Positions 46,042 through 53,524 of a stretch of 64,000 nucleotides of DNA are shown one piece after another (the first letter of the stretch is position 1; every line of letters begins with the position of its first letter). Below the pieces are notes generated by a model that saw only the letters and a program-made list of their open reading frames with translations, was not told the origin of the DNA and ran no database searches. The stretch is taken from assembly GCA_937949945.1 (NCBI GenBank), contig CALFEQ010000156.1:35511-99510 (forward strand), in the 5' to 3' direction. The position numbers and the translations under genes are program-made. Source of the DNA: an uncultured Myxococcales bacterium. GTDB taxonomy: Bacteria; Myxococcota_A; Polyangia; Polyangiales; Polyangiaceae.

Positions 46042-47328
46042 ATGCTTCGCGTGCCGAACAGAGACCTGGGGGGAAGTCGCCCGGCCGAGCCCGTGACGAC
46101 GTCGGCGAGGCCATCGGGGGGTCCCCAGTACATCGACGCGCTCGTTCGCTTCGCTCGCGTCGTCTCCGATACCGATGCCGAACAGCACGTCTTGTCGCTA
46201 CTCGCGGATGCCCTCGTCGAGTACGTGTGCCCGGACGGCGTCGCCGTCTTCGCTTTGGGGCCGGACGGCAAGCTTCGGCTCGCAGCGGAAAAGGGGGCGC
46301 CCCGAGCCGCCGACGTGGTCGCGGAGCTCGACGAGGGAAGCGATCTCGGCGAGAGGGTGCGAGTCGCTTGCGGCGACGAGATTCGCGCGCTGGTGAGCAG
46401 GCCTCTGGTCGCCGGCGGCAACTTATACGGCCACGTCGTCATGCTTCGCAAGCGCGACCGCGAGCTCGACGATGCACAGCTTCCGGTCGCCGACGCGTTC
46501 GTGGACCTCGCCGCGATGGCGCTGGACCGGTCGGCACACGTGAAACAGCTCGAGCGGCAATTCCAGGAGCTCCGGGAGCAGCAGGAAATCCTGGCTCGAA
46601 CCGAGAAGCTGCGTGCGCTCGGTCAGATGGCCGCCGGCATCTCCCACGACCTGAGGAACATCCTCAACCCGCTCTCGCTGCACCTCCAGGTGATCACGCG
46701 CGCCCTCGACCGTGGAGACACCGACGGAGCGAAGGAGAGCGCGCTCGAAATGAAGGACGTCCTCGCCCGCGGCCTCCAGACCCTCGAGCGTCTGCGAGAG
46801 TTCAGCCGTCAGTCGAAGGAGACGAAGAGCGAGCTGGTCGAGCTCGATCGGCTCGTCCGGGAGGCCCTCGCGATCGGGAAGTCCCGCGCGACCTCCGGCG
46901 GCGGGCGCGTCCCGAAGATCTGCGAGGAGCTCACCGGACCGCCCCCCGTGATGGCGGTCGGCAGCGAGGTGCTGAGCGCGTTCGTCAACATCATCGTCAA
47001 CGCGATCGACGCGATGTCGAAGCAGAGCGAGCCGGGGACGATCACGCTCCGCAGCGGCCACGACGGCCGTGGGTCCTGGGTCGAGATCGCAGACGACGGA
47101 CCGGGGATGCCGTCGGACGTGGCGGCGCGGATCTTCGAGCCGTTCTTCACGACGAAGGGCCAGGAGGGCACCGGCCTCGGGCTGTCGATGGTCCACGACA
47201 CGATGCAGCGCCATGGGGGCACGGTGACCGTCGACACGGCCCCGGGCAGCGGCGCGCGCTTCCGGCTCTGGTTCCCGGCCGCGAACGCTCGGGCGTCCGG
47301 CGCATCCTCTGCGCCCCCGCGCACGTAG
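46042..47328 (+). CDS. GAF-domain sensor histidine kinase
   Basis: 428-residue cytoplasmic kinase: a GAF domain (about 28-165), a short coiled coil (LERQFQELREQQEILARTEKL), HisKA with the phospho-accepting His in AAGISHDLRNILNPL, and a HATPase domain with NIIVNAIDAM, DDGPGMP and GTGLGLSM. It is divergent from rsbR with 44 nt between starts, and its partner regulator is not adjacent. Its 3' end contains the palindrome GCGCA-N5-TGCGC that probably serves the Usp gene downstream. Confidence 0.88.
   Translation: MLRVPNRDLGGSRPAEPVTTSARPSGGPQYIDALVRFARVVSDTDAEQHVLSLLADALVEYVCPDGVAVFALGPDGKLRLAAEKGAPRAADVVAELDEGSDLGERVRVACGDEIRALVSRPLVAGGNLYGHVVMLRKRDRELDDAQLPVADAFVDLAAMALDRSAHVKQLERQFQELREQQEILARTEKLRALGQMAAGISHDLRNILNPLSLHLQVITRALDRGDTDGAKESALEMKDVLARGLQTLERLREFSRQSKETKSELVELDRLVREALAIGKSRATSGGGRVPKICEELTGPPPVMAVGSEVLSAFVNIIVNAIDAMSKQSEPGTITLRSGHDGRGSWVEIADDGPGMPSDVAARIFEPFFTTKGQEGTGLGLSMVHDTMQRHGGTVTVDTAPGSGARFRLWFPAANARASGASSAPPRT
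47300..47314. promoter_or_regulatory. Palindrome GCGCA-N5-TGCGC, putative activator site
   Basis: GCGCATCCTCTGCGC lies inside the last codons of the GAF kinase gene, 84 nt upstream of the -24 element of the Usp promoter. It is the third perfect copy in the window. Confidence 0.65.
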
Positions 47329-47397
47329 CGCGCAAACGCGGCGCCCCCATCCGCGCCGCGCGCGGGGAAACTCCGGCGATTCGGGCTGCCTCCACTC

Positions 47398-47413
47398 CGG
47401 CACGTGCGCTGCA
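47398..47413 (+). promoter_or_regulatory. Sigma-54 promoter of Usp gene at 47.5 kb
   Basis: CGGCACGTGCGCTGCA: GGCACG at -24 matches consensus, CTGCA at -12. Predicted leader about 65 nt with GGAGGAG before the ATG. Confidence 0.65.
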
Positions 47414-47488
47414 GGTCGTTCGATCGAGCGCCGCGAGCGCGATCGGACGTTTCGCGATTCGACACCGGCGCTCTCTGGAGGAGATGCC

Positions 47489-48109
47489 ATGAAACCGGAT
47501 CCGAAGGACCGCGTCGTCATCCTGGCCGCCGTCGACCGAACGGAGGCGTCGGACTCGGTGATCGACACCGCGGCCGGCCTCGCGACCACCCTTCCGGGTG
47601 GCGAGCTCCACTTCCTGCACGTCATCGTGGAGCCGCCGACGAACGGGCTGTCTCCGCTGCCGATGGATGAGCTCTTGCGCCAAGGCCGCGCCTGGCTCGA
47701 TGACGTGAAGACGCGGGCCCAGACGCGCTTCGCCGGACGCATCGTCGGTCACCTCGCCATCGGGTCGGCGCAGCACGAGATCCTCCAGCTCGCCTCCGAC
47801 CTCGAGGCCGACCTCATCGTCGTCGGCTCGCACGGCAAAGGCGCGCTCGCGCGAGTGATGCTCGGCTCGGTCTCGCAGGCGGTCGTGAACAAGGCTCAGT
47901 GCGCCGTCCTCGTCGCGAGACCCAAGGCCTACCTCCCCGTCCCCGAGATCGAGCCTCCCTGCCCGAAGTGCGTCGAAGTCCAACGCGCGACGGGCGGCGA
48001 GAAGCTCTGGTGCGAGCAGCACTCGACGAAACGCCCGCGCCCGCACCTGCACTACTCCAACACGAAGCCGCCCGAGGTCGGCTCGTCGCTGCTCTTGCGC
48101 CACGAGTGA
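47489..48109 (+). CDS. Universal stress protein with C-terminal cysteine motif
   Basis: 206 residues. A Usp domain covers about 1-150 with a complete ATP signature in GSHGKGALARVMLGS. The extra 55 residues contain CPKC and LWCEQH, a possible small zinc site not found in ordinary Usps, then a basic segment. The Shine-Dalgarno GGAGGAG is strong. It has a sigma-54 promoter and an upstream palindrome. Confidence 0.88.
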   Translation: MKPDPKDRVVILAAVDRTEASDSVIDTAAGLATTLPGGELHFLHVIVEPPTNGLSPLPMDELLRQGRAWLDDVKTRAQTRFAGRIVGHLAIGSAQHEILQLASDLEADLIVVGSHGKGALARVMLGSVSQAVVNKAQCAVLVARPKAYLPVPEIEPPCPKCVEVQRATGGEKLWCEQHSTKRPRPHLHYSNTKPPEVGSSLLLRHE

Positions 48110-48140
48110 CGCCCGCCGCCGCACGTCCTCGTCGTCGTTC

Positions 48141-48221
48141 GCGTACTCGAACTCGTGCTCGAACGTGCGGTTGCGTCGTCGAGATACGAGTACGAGTACG
48201 AGCACGAGCGCGTACACGAGC
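48141..48221. repeat. Hexanucleotide TACGAG repeats with hairpin potential
   Basis: A run of TACGAG/CACGAG units at about 48184-48221, with an upstream complementary tract (10-bp match CTCGTGCTCG at 48152-48161 with 48199-48208). It sits between two convergent genes and may act as a terminator. Otherwise it is low-complexity DNA. Confidence 0.6.
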
Positions 48222-48285
48222 AGGAAAGCGAGAGCAGCCGCGCCCCTCGTCTCGGTGGGGAAGGCCGTCGGTCGGGCCGAGGTCG

Positions 48286-49050
48286 TCACCGCGACGCGAA
48301 CAGCGCACCCACGACGTACCCCGCGAACGCGCTCGCGACTCCGATCGCCGCGAGCGACAGCGCCGAGCGCGCCGGCCTGCCCGTCGTGAGCTTCGCCTCG
48401 AGCGCGCCGAGCGTAAGGAGGAGCGCCGTGCCGATCGACAACGCCAAGACGAGGCCGGCGCCCGCGGGCAGCGCGAGGAACGGGAGCACGGGAGCGATCG
48501 AGCCGACGATCGACGCGACGCCGACGACGAGCGCCGAGCGCAGGCTCGCTCTTCGATCCACCTCCGAGAGGGCGTGCTCCTCCGCCATCATCACGGAGAC
48601 CCACCGGTCCCGGTCCGAGCAGATGGTGTCCACGGCGCGTTCGAGCAGGTCGCCCTCGAAGCCGCGCTCGCGGAAGAGCGTCCGGATCTCCTCGCGCTCG
48701 ACGTCCGGCGTCCGCTCGATGTGGCGGTACTCTCGCTCTCGCTCCGCCCGATAGAGATCGCCGCGGGCCACCGACGACGTGTACGCGACCGCGGCCATCG
48801 AGATCGACTCCGCGACCGCGGCCGCCATTCCCGTCGCCAAGATGACGCGCGTCTCGGACGTCGCGGACGCGACCCCGAGGATCACGCCGAGCGTGTTCAC
48901 GATGCCGTCTTGCGCGCCGAGCACCAGGTCGGAGAGCCAGCGCCCGCGCACGTGCGGGTCGCGCTCCGCGTGATAGCGGCGCTGCTCGGCCAAGCTGAGC
49001 GGCGCGCTCGAGGCGAACAGGGCTCGCTGGGTCGAGTGGAGGCGCGGCAC
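48286..49050 (-). CDS. VIT1/CCC1 family iron/manganese transporter
   Basis: 254-residue membrane transporter. The first helix carries LSDLVLGAQDGIVNTLGVILGVA, and the second with ESISMAAVAYTSSVARGDLYRAERERE leads into the Glu-rich metal-binding region (about 105-160); three C-terminal helices follow. The family moves Fe2+ or Mn2+ out of the cytosol. Start is GTG 49050, with no Shine-Dalgarno and a sigma-54 -12 C exactly 14 nt upstream. Iron export with hemerythrins in the same putative regulon suggests iron or redox management. Confidence 0.88.
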   Translation of the reverse strand: MPRLHSTQRALFASSAPLSLAEQRRYHAERDPHVRGRWLSDLVLGAQDGIVNTLGVILGVASATSETRVILATGMAAAVAESISMAAVAYTSSVARGDLYRAEREREYRHIERTPDVEREEIRTLFRERGFEGDLLERAVDTICSDRDRWVSVMMAEEHALSEVDRRASLRSALVVGVASIVGSIAPVLPFLALPAGAGLVLALSIGTALLLTLGALEAKLTTGRPARSALSLAAIGVASAFAGYVVGALFASR

Positions 49051-49062
49051 GATGGAGCGTAC

Positions 49063-49078
49063 AGCAAAGCTCGTTCCG
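49063..49078 (-). promoter_or_regulatory. Sigma-54 promoter of VIT1-type gene (leaderless geometry)
   Basis: CGGAACGAGCTTTGCT on the minus strand: GG-ACG at -24 and perfect TTGCT at -12. The -12 C (49064) is 14 nt before the GTG start. Confidence 0.65.
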
Positions 49079-49130
49079 GACCGGACGCGCGAGCTCGGCA
49101 GGACTTCGCCGGACGAAGCCTCTCCGTCGG

Positions 49131-49145
49131 ACGCAGGTCGTGCGC
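49131..49145. promoter_or_regulatory. Near-perfect activator palindrome (ACGCA-N5-TGCGC)
   Basis: One mismatch to GCGCA-N5-TGCGC, 53 nt upstream of the -24 element of the VIT1-type gene, matching the spacing at the uspA and kinase promoters. Confidence 0.55.
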
Positions 49146-49189
49146 GTCGGCGCGCTGCGCGCGCTCCGGCCGTTCGCCTCGAGTCGAGC

Positions 49190-49573
49190 TCACGCCGGAC
49201 GCGGCGGCATCCTTCGACTCGTCATCGACCGGTCCTCGACCGGATAGCCGAGGTCTCGCCAGCGCCGGAAGCCGCCGGCGAGGACCGCGACCTCACCGAA
49301 CCCTGCGACCCGAAGCGCCACGTCGGCGAGCCTCGCGCGCGTGCCGTGGCGCGAGACGAGCACGACCGGATCGGCGCGGTGGGTCTCGAGCTCGCAGGTC
49401 CTCGCGACGAGCTGATGCAGGGGAATGAGGCGGGAGCCCGGGATGTGCCCCGCCTCGAACTCCGGCGCGGTCCGGACGTCGACGATGACGACCTCTCGTC
49501 CGCTCCGGAGCTCTTGGAGCAAGAGCTCGGCCTCGATGGTGACCGTCCCGTCGAGCTCGTACTGCACGCTCAT
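49190..49573 (-). CDS. Rhodanese-like domain protein lacking the catalytic cysteine
   Basis: 127-residue single rhodanese domain (VVIVDVRTAPEFEAGHIPGS is the N-terminal signature). The active-site loop reads VSRHGTRA where active enzymes have Cys at the position of the first Ser, so sulfur transfer is unlikely and a binding or regulatory role is more probable. ATG 49573 is the only start giving the usual N-terminus. It faces Hsp20 across 297 nt. Confidence 0.8.
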   Translation of the reverse strand: MSVQYELDGTVTIEAELLLQELRSGREVVIVDVRTAPEFEAGHIPGSRLIPLHQLVARTCELETHRADPVVLVSRHGTRARLADVALRVAGFGEVAVLAGGFRRWRDLGYPVEDRSMTSRRMPPRPA

Positions 49574-49730
49574 GCAGCCGGGAGTTGCCAGAACCGGACC
49601 ACGCAGGCCGGCGACCGAGGACGCGCGAGCTCGAGGGCGAGAGTGACCCGCGCCGTTCGTCGTCACGCGATCGTGGGAGCGGCGCTCACGCGCTCGCGCG
49701 AGGAGCGCGGAGCGCACCCCTTTCGCGCGT

Positions 49731-49745
49731 CCGCACGACGTGCAT
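49731..49745. promoter_or_regulatory. Weak activator palindrome (CCGCA-N5-TGCAT)
   Basis: Keeps the GCA-N5-TGC core and lies 65 nt upstream of the Hsp20 -24 element. The outer bases differ from the perfect copies, so support is limited. Confidence 0.35.
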
Positions 49746-49809
49746 GCTCGGTAGATTCGACGATCGCGCGGAGAGCCGCTTTCTCCGTCACGTGCGCGAG
49801 GTCCGCGTC

Positions 49810-49825
49810 TGGAACGGCAGGTGCT
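49810..49825 (+). promoter_or_regulatory. Putative sigma-54 promoter of hsp20
   Basis: TGGAACGGCAGGTGCT: TGG-ACG at -24 and GTGCT at -12, followed by GTAGG just as in the antiporter promoter at 50.5 kb. Leader about 35 nt with GAGGAAGGA. Confidence 0.6.
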
Positions 49826-49870
49826 GTAGGGCGGGCGACGAGCCAAGGCTCGGAACTCAGGAGGAAGGAC

Positions 49871-50362
49871 ATGTCGAACATCGCGATTCGCAAGAACGGA
49901 GAGAGCCCCGTCACGCCCGCTGCTCGCGAGTGGGAGCCCTCGCGCTTCATGCGTTCCCTCCTCGGCTGGGATCCCTTCCGCGAGATGATGCCGTTCCCGT
50001 TCGAGCGCTCGATGATGGAGTTCTCGCCGGCCTTCGAGATCAAAGAGACGAAGGACAGCTACCTCTTCAAGGCCGACGTCCCGGGCGTCCAGCCGAGCGA
50101 CATCGACGTGAGCTTCACCGGCAACCGTCTGACGATCACCGGAAAGCGCGAAGCCGAGAAGCAGGACAAGGGCGAGACCTACTACGCCTACGAGCGCTCG
50201 TACGGATCCTTCACGCGTACGTTCACGATGCCGGAGGGCATCGATCCGAACGGCATCTACGCCGATCTCCGCGACGGGGTCCTGACGATCACCGTCGCGA
50301 AGAAGCCGGAGGCGCAGCCGAAGAAGGTCACGATCAACACGCCCGCCGGCCCGAAGGGCTGA
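49871..50362 (+). CDS. Small heat shock protein Hsp20
   Basis: 163-residue alpha-crystallin-type holdase chaperone. The alpha-crystallin domain spans about 55-150 (KADVPGVQPSDIDVSFTGNRLTI through LRDGVLTITVAKK), preceded by the DPFREM-containing N-terminal arm. The C-terminal tail contains VTINTP, a degenerate I-x-I contact motif. The ATG follows GAGGAAGGA. A putative sigma-54 promoter lies 61 nt upstream; I see no CIRCE or ROSE-type element. Confidence 0.93.
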   Translation: MSNIAIRKNGESPVTPAAREWEPSRFMRSLLGWDPFREMMPFPFERSMMEFSPAFEIKETKDSYLFKADVPGVQPSDIDVSFTGNRLTITGKREAEKQDKGETYYAYERSYGSFTRTFTMPEGIDPNGIYADLRDGVLTITVAKKPEAQPKKVTINTPAGPKG

Positions 50363-50506
50363 CGGCCGAAGGCACGCGAAGCCGCGCGCACTGGAGACGG
50401 GAGCCGCACCGAGGCGAGCCTGCACGCGCAGGCGAATGATCCCGAACGCGCGCGGGTCGTGACGGCGCCGGGCGCCTCGCGAGACGCGAGAGCGTCGCGA
50501 GACGTC

Positions 50507-50522
50507 TGGCGCGCTCCGTGCT
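50507..50522 (+). promoter_or_regulatory. Putative sigma-54 promoter of antiporter operon
   Basis: TGGCGCGCTCCGTGCT: TGGC-CG at -24 and GTGCT at -12, then GTAGG, the same 3' context as the hsp20 element. Leader about 80 nt. Confidence 0.55.
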
Positions 50523-50612
50523 GTAGGCGCGCCGCGTGCTCGGTGATCCACCGGCGCGGCGTGCGATGAGGGACTCACGGAATCTCCCGCGTGACGCAGC
50601 GGCGGGCGCTCG

Positions 50613-52037
50613 ATGAGCGACACGCCGTGGCTCGCTTGGACGGTCGTGGCGCCGCTCGCCGGCGGCGTGCTGTCCTTGCTCGTCACGACGCGCGCCATCT
50701 TCGTCGCAGCGATCGCTTCGCTCGCGACGATCGCGTCGTCCGCCCAGGTCGTCTGGCAGGTCTGGACGCGCGGAGTCGTGCGACACGCCGTCGGCGGGTG
50801 GTCGGCGCCGCTCGGCATCACGCTCCGCGCCGACGGGCTCGGCGCGCTGCTCCTCGCGACGTTCGGCGTCGTCGGCCTGCTCGTGAGCCTGCACGCCGCG
50901 GTGCTGCTCGGCGCGAGGAAGCGTGCGGAGCGCTTCCTCGCGCTGTGGTTGTTCGCTTGGGCGGCGCTCGATGCTCTGGCGCTGTCGGCGGACGTCTTCA
51001 ACCTGTACGTGACCCTGGAGCTGACGACGCTCACCGCCGTCGGCCTCATCGCGCTCGAGCGCGCGCCGGCCGCCCTCACCGCGGGGCTCCGGTACCTGCT
51101 GCTCGCGCTGATCGGATCGCTCTTCTACCTGACGGGCGTCGCGCTCCTCTACGGCGCCACGTCCACGCTCGACCTCGAGCTCCTCCGCGCGAGGCTCTCG
51201 CGCGAGCCCGCCGCGTGGGCCGCGCTCGCCCTCATGACGTCGGGCCTCTCGCTCAAGGCGGGCCTGTTCCCTCTGCACGCCTGGATCCCGCCTGCGTACG
51301 CGAATGCGCCCGCGACGGTCAGCGCGATCCTCTCGGCGCTGATCGGGAAGGCGCCGTGGATCGTGCTCGTGCGGGTATGGCTCGAGGCGACGCCACCCGC
51401 GCTCCACGGCCGGAGCGCGCCTCTCTTCGGCGTCCTCGGCGCCGGGGCGATCGTGTGGGGATCGCTCCTCGCGATCCGCGCGCGGCGCCTGAAGCGCGTG
51501 CTCGCCTACTCGAGCCTCGCGCACGTCGGATACCTCTTCTTGCTCTTCACTCTCGACGGCCCGCTCGCCCTTCGAGGCGCGGTGTACATGGCCGTCTCGC
51601 ACGCGGCCGCGAGCGCGGCCATGTTCACGGCGGCCGGCATCGTCGAGCGCTCCGTCGGCCACGACGACATGCAAGCCCTGAAGGGCCTCGCCCACCGGCG
51701 GCCGGTGACGTTCTTCGCCCTCGGCCTGGCGGGTACGAGCCTCATGGGTCTGCCCCCGAGCGGCGGCTTCGTCGCCAAGTGGCTGCTCGCGCGTGCGGCG
51801 CTCGAGCAGGGGCAGTGGTGGTGGGCCGTCGTCGTGGTCGGCGGCGGGCTGCTCGGCGCCGCGTACGTGTTGCCGATCTGGCGCGGGTCGTTCCTCCCGC
51901 TTCCGCATGGGCTCGAGCTGCACGACGTCCCGCGCGCGACGGAGACCGTGAGCCTCACGCTCGCGGTGATCGCGGTCGCCCTCGGAGTCGCGCCGACGGC
52001 ACCGCTCGCGTTGCTCGCCGTAGGGAGGCTGCCGTGA
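50613..52037 (+). CDS. Mrp/complex I-like proton-translocating subunit (ND family, first)
   Basis: 474-residue polytopic membrane protein of the NuoL/M/N-MrpA/D family (about 13-14 helices). The conserved channel lysine and loop are seen in LSLKAGLFPLHAWIPPAY near residues 210-227, with a Glu in YVTLELTTLTAV near 135 and a further Lys/Arg segment RRLKRVLAYSSLAHVGYLFL. It starts an eight-gene operon with 4-nt overlaps at most junctions. In an Mrp antiporter it would be a D- or N-like subunit. Confidence 0.85.
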   Translation: MSDTPWLAWTVVAPLAGGVLSLLVTTRAIFVAAIASLATIASSAQVVWQVWTRGVVRHAVGGWSAPLGITLRADGLGALLLATFGVVGLLVSLHAAVLLGARKRAERFLALWLFAWAALDALALSADVFNLYVTLELTTLTAVGLIALERAPAALTAGLRYLLLALIGSLFYLTGVALLYGATSTLDLELLRARLSREPAAWAALALMTSGLSLKAGLFPLHAWIPPAYANAPATVSAILSALIGKAPWIVLVRVWLEATPPALHGRSAPLFGVLGAGAIVWGSLLAIRARRLKRVLAYSSLAHVGYLFLLFTLDGPLALRGAVYMAVSHAAASAAMFTAAGIVERSVGHDDMQALKGLAHRRPVTFFALGLAGTSLMGLPPSGGFVAKWLLARAALEQGQWWWAVVVVGGGLLGAAYVLPIWRGSFLPLPHGLELHDVPRATETVSLTLAVIAVALGVAPTAPLALLAVGRLP

Positions 52038-53524
52038 GCTTCGACGCGCTCCTGCCGTTGCTCGTCGTGTTCAGCTCGCTCGTGCCGGGCGTGTTCATCT
52101 TCTTCATCCCCGAGCTCCGAACCGCCGAGCGCACGTCGATCAACATCGCGGCCGCCTGCCTGAAGCTGCTCTTGGTCGCCTCGATCGTACGCGGCGTCTA
52201 CGACGGCCGCCGCTACGAGACGCGCTTCCCGTTCGTCGCAGGCGCGGACCTCCTGCTCCGCGCCGACCCGTTCAGCTTGCTCTTCGTGAGCCTCTCGGCG
52301 GTGCTGTGGCTCGCGACGACGGTCTACGCCGTCGGCTACCTCGAGGGCTCTCCCCACCGGAGCCGCTTCTTCGGCTTCTTCTCGCTGTGCGTGGCGTCGA
52401 CGATGGGCATCGCCCTCGCCGGCAACCTCCTCACGTTCCTCTTCTTCTACGAGATGCTCACGATCTCGACGTACCCGCTCGTCGTGCACCGTGGCACGCC
52501 CGAGGCCTTGCGCGCCGGCGACGTCTACCTCCGGTACACGATCGCGGGCGGCGCAGTCCTCCTCGCCGGGGTCGCGCTGCTCTACGCCCTCGCCGGCTCG
52601 GTCGACTTCACCGAGCGAGGCGCGCTCGACGGGGTCGCGCCCCAGCACCGCCCCGCGCTCGTCGTCGCGTTCGTCCTTCTCGTGGGCGGTCTCGCGGTGA
52701 AGGCGGCCATCTTCCCCCTGCATCGATGGCTACCCGAGGCGATGATCGCGCCGGCGCCCGTGAGCGCGCTCCTCCACGCGGTCGCGGTCGTGAAGGCCGG
52801 CGCCTTCGGCATCACGCGCGTCGTCTACGACGTGTTCGGCGTCCGTCTCGCCCACGAGCTCGGCGTCATGCGTCCGCTCGCGCTCTTCGCCGCGTTCACG
52901 ATCCTCTACGGCTCGCTTCAGGCCCTCGCGCAGAAGGATCTCAAGCGACGGCTCGCCTACTCGACCGTCAGCCAGATCTCGTACATCGTCCTCGGCGTCG
53001 CGATCTTCGGCACGCTCTCGACGATCGGCGGCATCGTCCACATCGTCCACCAGGGCCTGATGAAGGTCACGCTCTTCTTCTGCGCGGGGAACCTCGCAGA
53101 GGAGCTCGGCATCCATCGCGTCGACGAGCTGCGCGGGGTCGGACGCCGGATGCCGCTCACGATGGGAGCGTTCACCATCGGCGCGCTCGGGATGGCGGGC
53201 GTACCGCCGATCGCGGGCTGGGTCACGAAGTGGTACTTGTGCATCGGGGCGCTCGCCGCGAACGAGCCCTGGGTGGTGGTCCTGCTCGTCACGAGCGCGC
53301 TGCTCAACGCCCTCTATTTCTTCCCGCTCGTGTACGACGCTTGGTTCGCCGAGCCCGAGACCGCGTGGGCGAAGCCGTTGGGACGCGCGGAGGTGCGGCC
53401 CTTCTTGCTCGTCCCGACGGTCACGACCGCGGCGCTGTCGCTCGGCGCCGGCGTCCTCTGCGGGTTGGACCTCAGCCCGCTCGGGTGGGCGAAGCTCATC
53501 GCGACGCGGGAGTTCGCCTTATGA
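52034..53524 (+). CDS. Mrp/complex I-like proton-translocating subunit (ND family, second)
   Basis: 496-residue ND-family protein with the antiporter signature LAVKAAIFPLHRWLPEAM near 215-232, FFYEMLTISTYPLVV near 135, and KDLKRRLAYSTVSQISYI near 300. The GTG start overlaps the previous stop (GTGA) with GGGAGG upstream. It resembles MrpD or hydrogenase-4 membrane subunits; sequence alone does not separate these. Confidence 0.85.
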   Translation: MSFDALLPLLVVFSSLVPGVFIFFIPELRTAERTSINIAAACLKLLLVASIVRGVYDGRRYETRFPFVAGADLLLRADPFSLLFVSLSAVLWLATTVYAVGYLEGSPHRSRFFGFFSLCVASTMGIALAGNLLTFLFFYEMLTISTYPLVVHRGTPEALRAGDVYLRYTIAGGAVLLAGVALLYALAGSVDFTERGALDGVAPQHRPALVVAFVLLVGGLAVKAAIFPLHRWLPEAMIAPAPVSALLHAVAVVKAGAFGITRVVYDVFGVRLAHELGVMRPLALFAAFTILYGSLQALAQKDLKRRLAYSTVSQISYIVLGVAIFGTLSTIGGIVHIVHQGLMKVTLFFCAGNLAEELGIHRVDELRGVGRRMPLTMGAFTIGALGMAGVPPIAGWVTKWYLCIGALAANEPWVVVLLVTSALLNALYFFPLVYDAWFAEPETAWAKPLGRAEVRPFLLVPTVTTAALSLGAGVLCGLDLSPLGWAKLIATREFAL

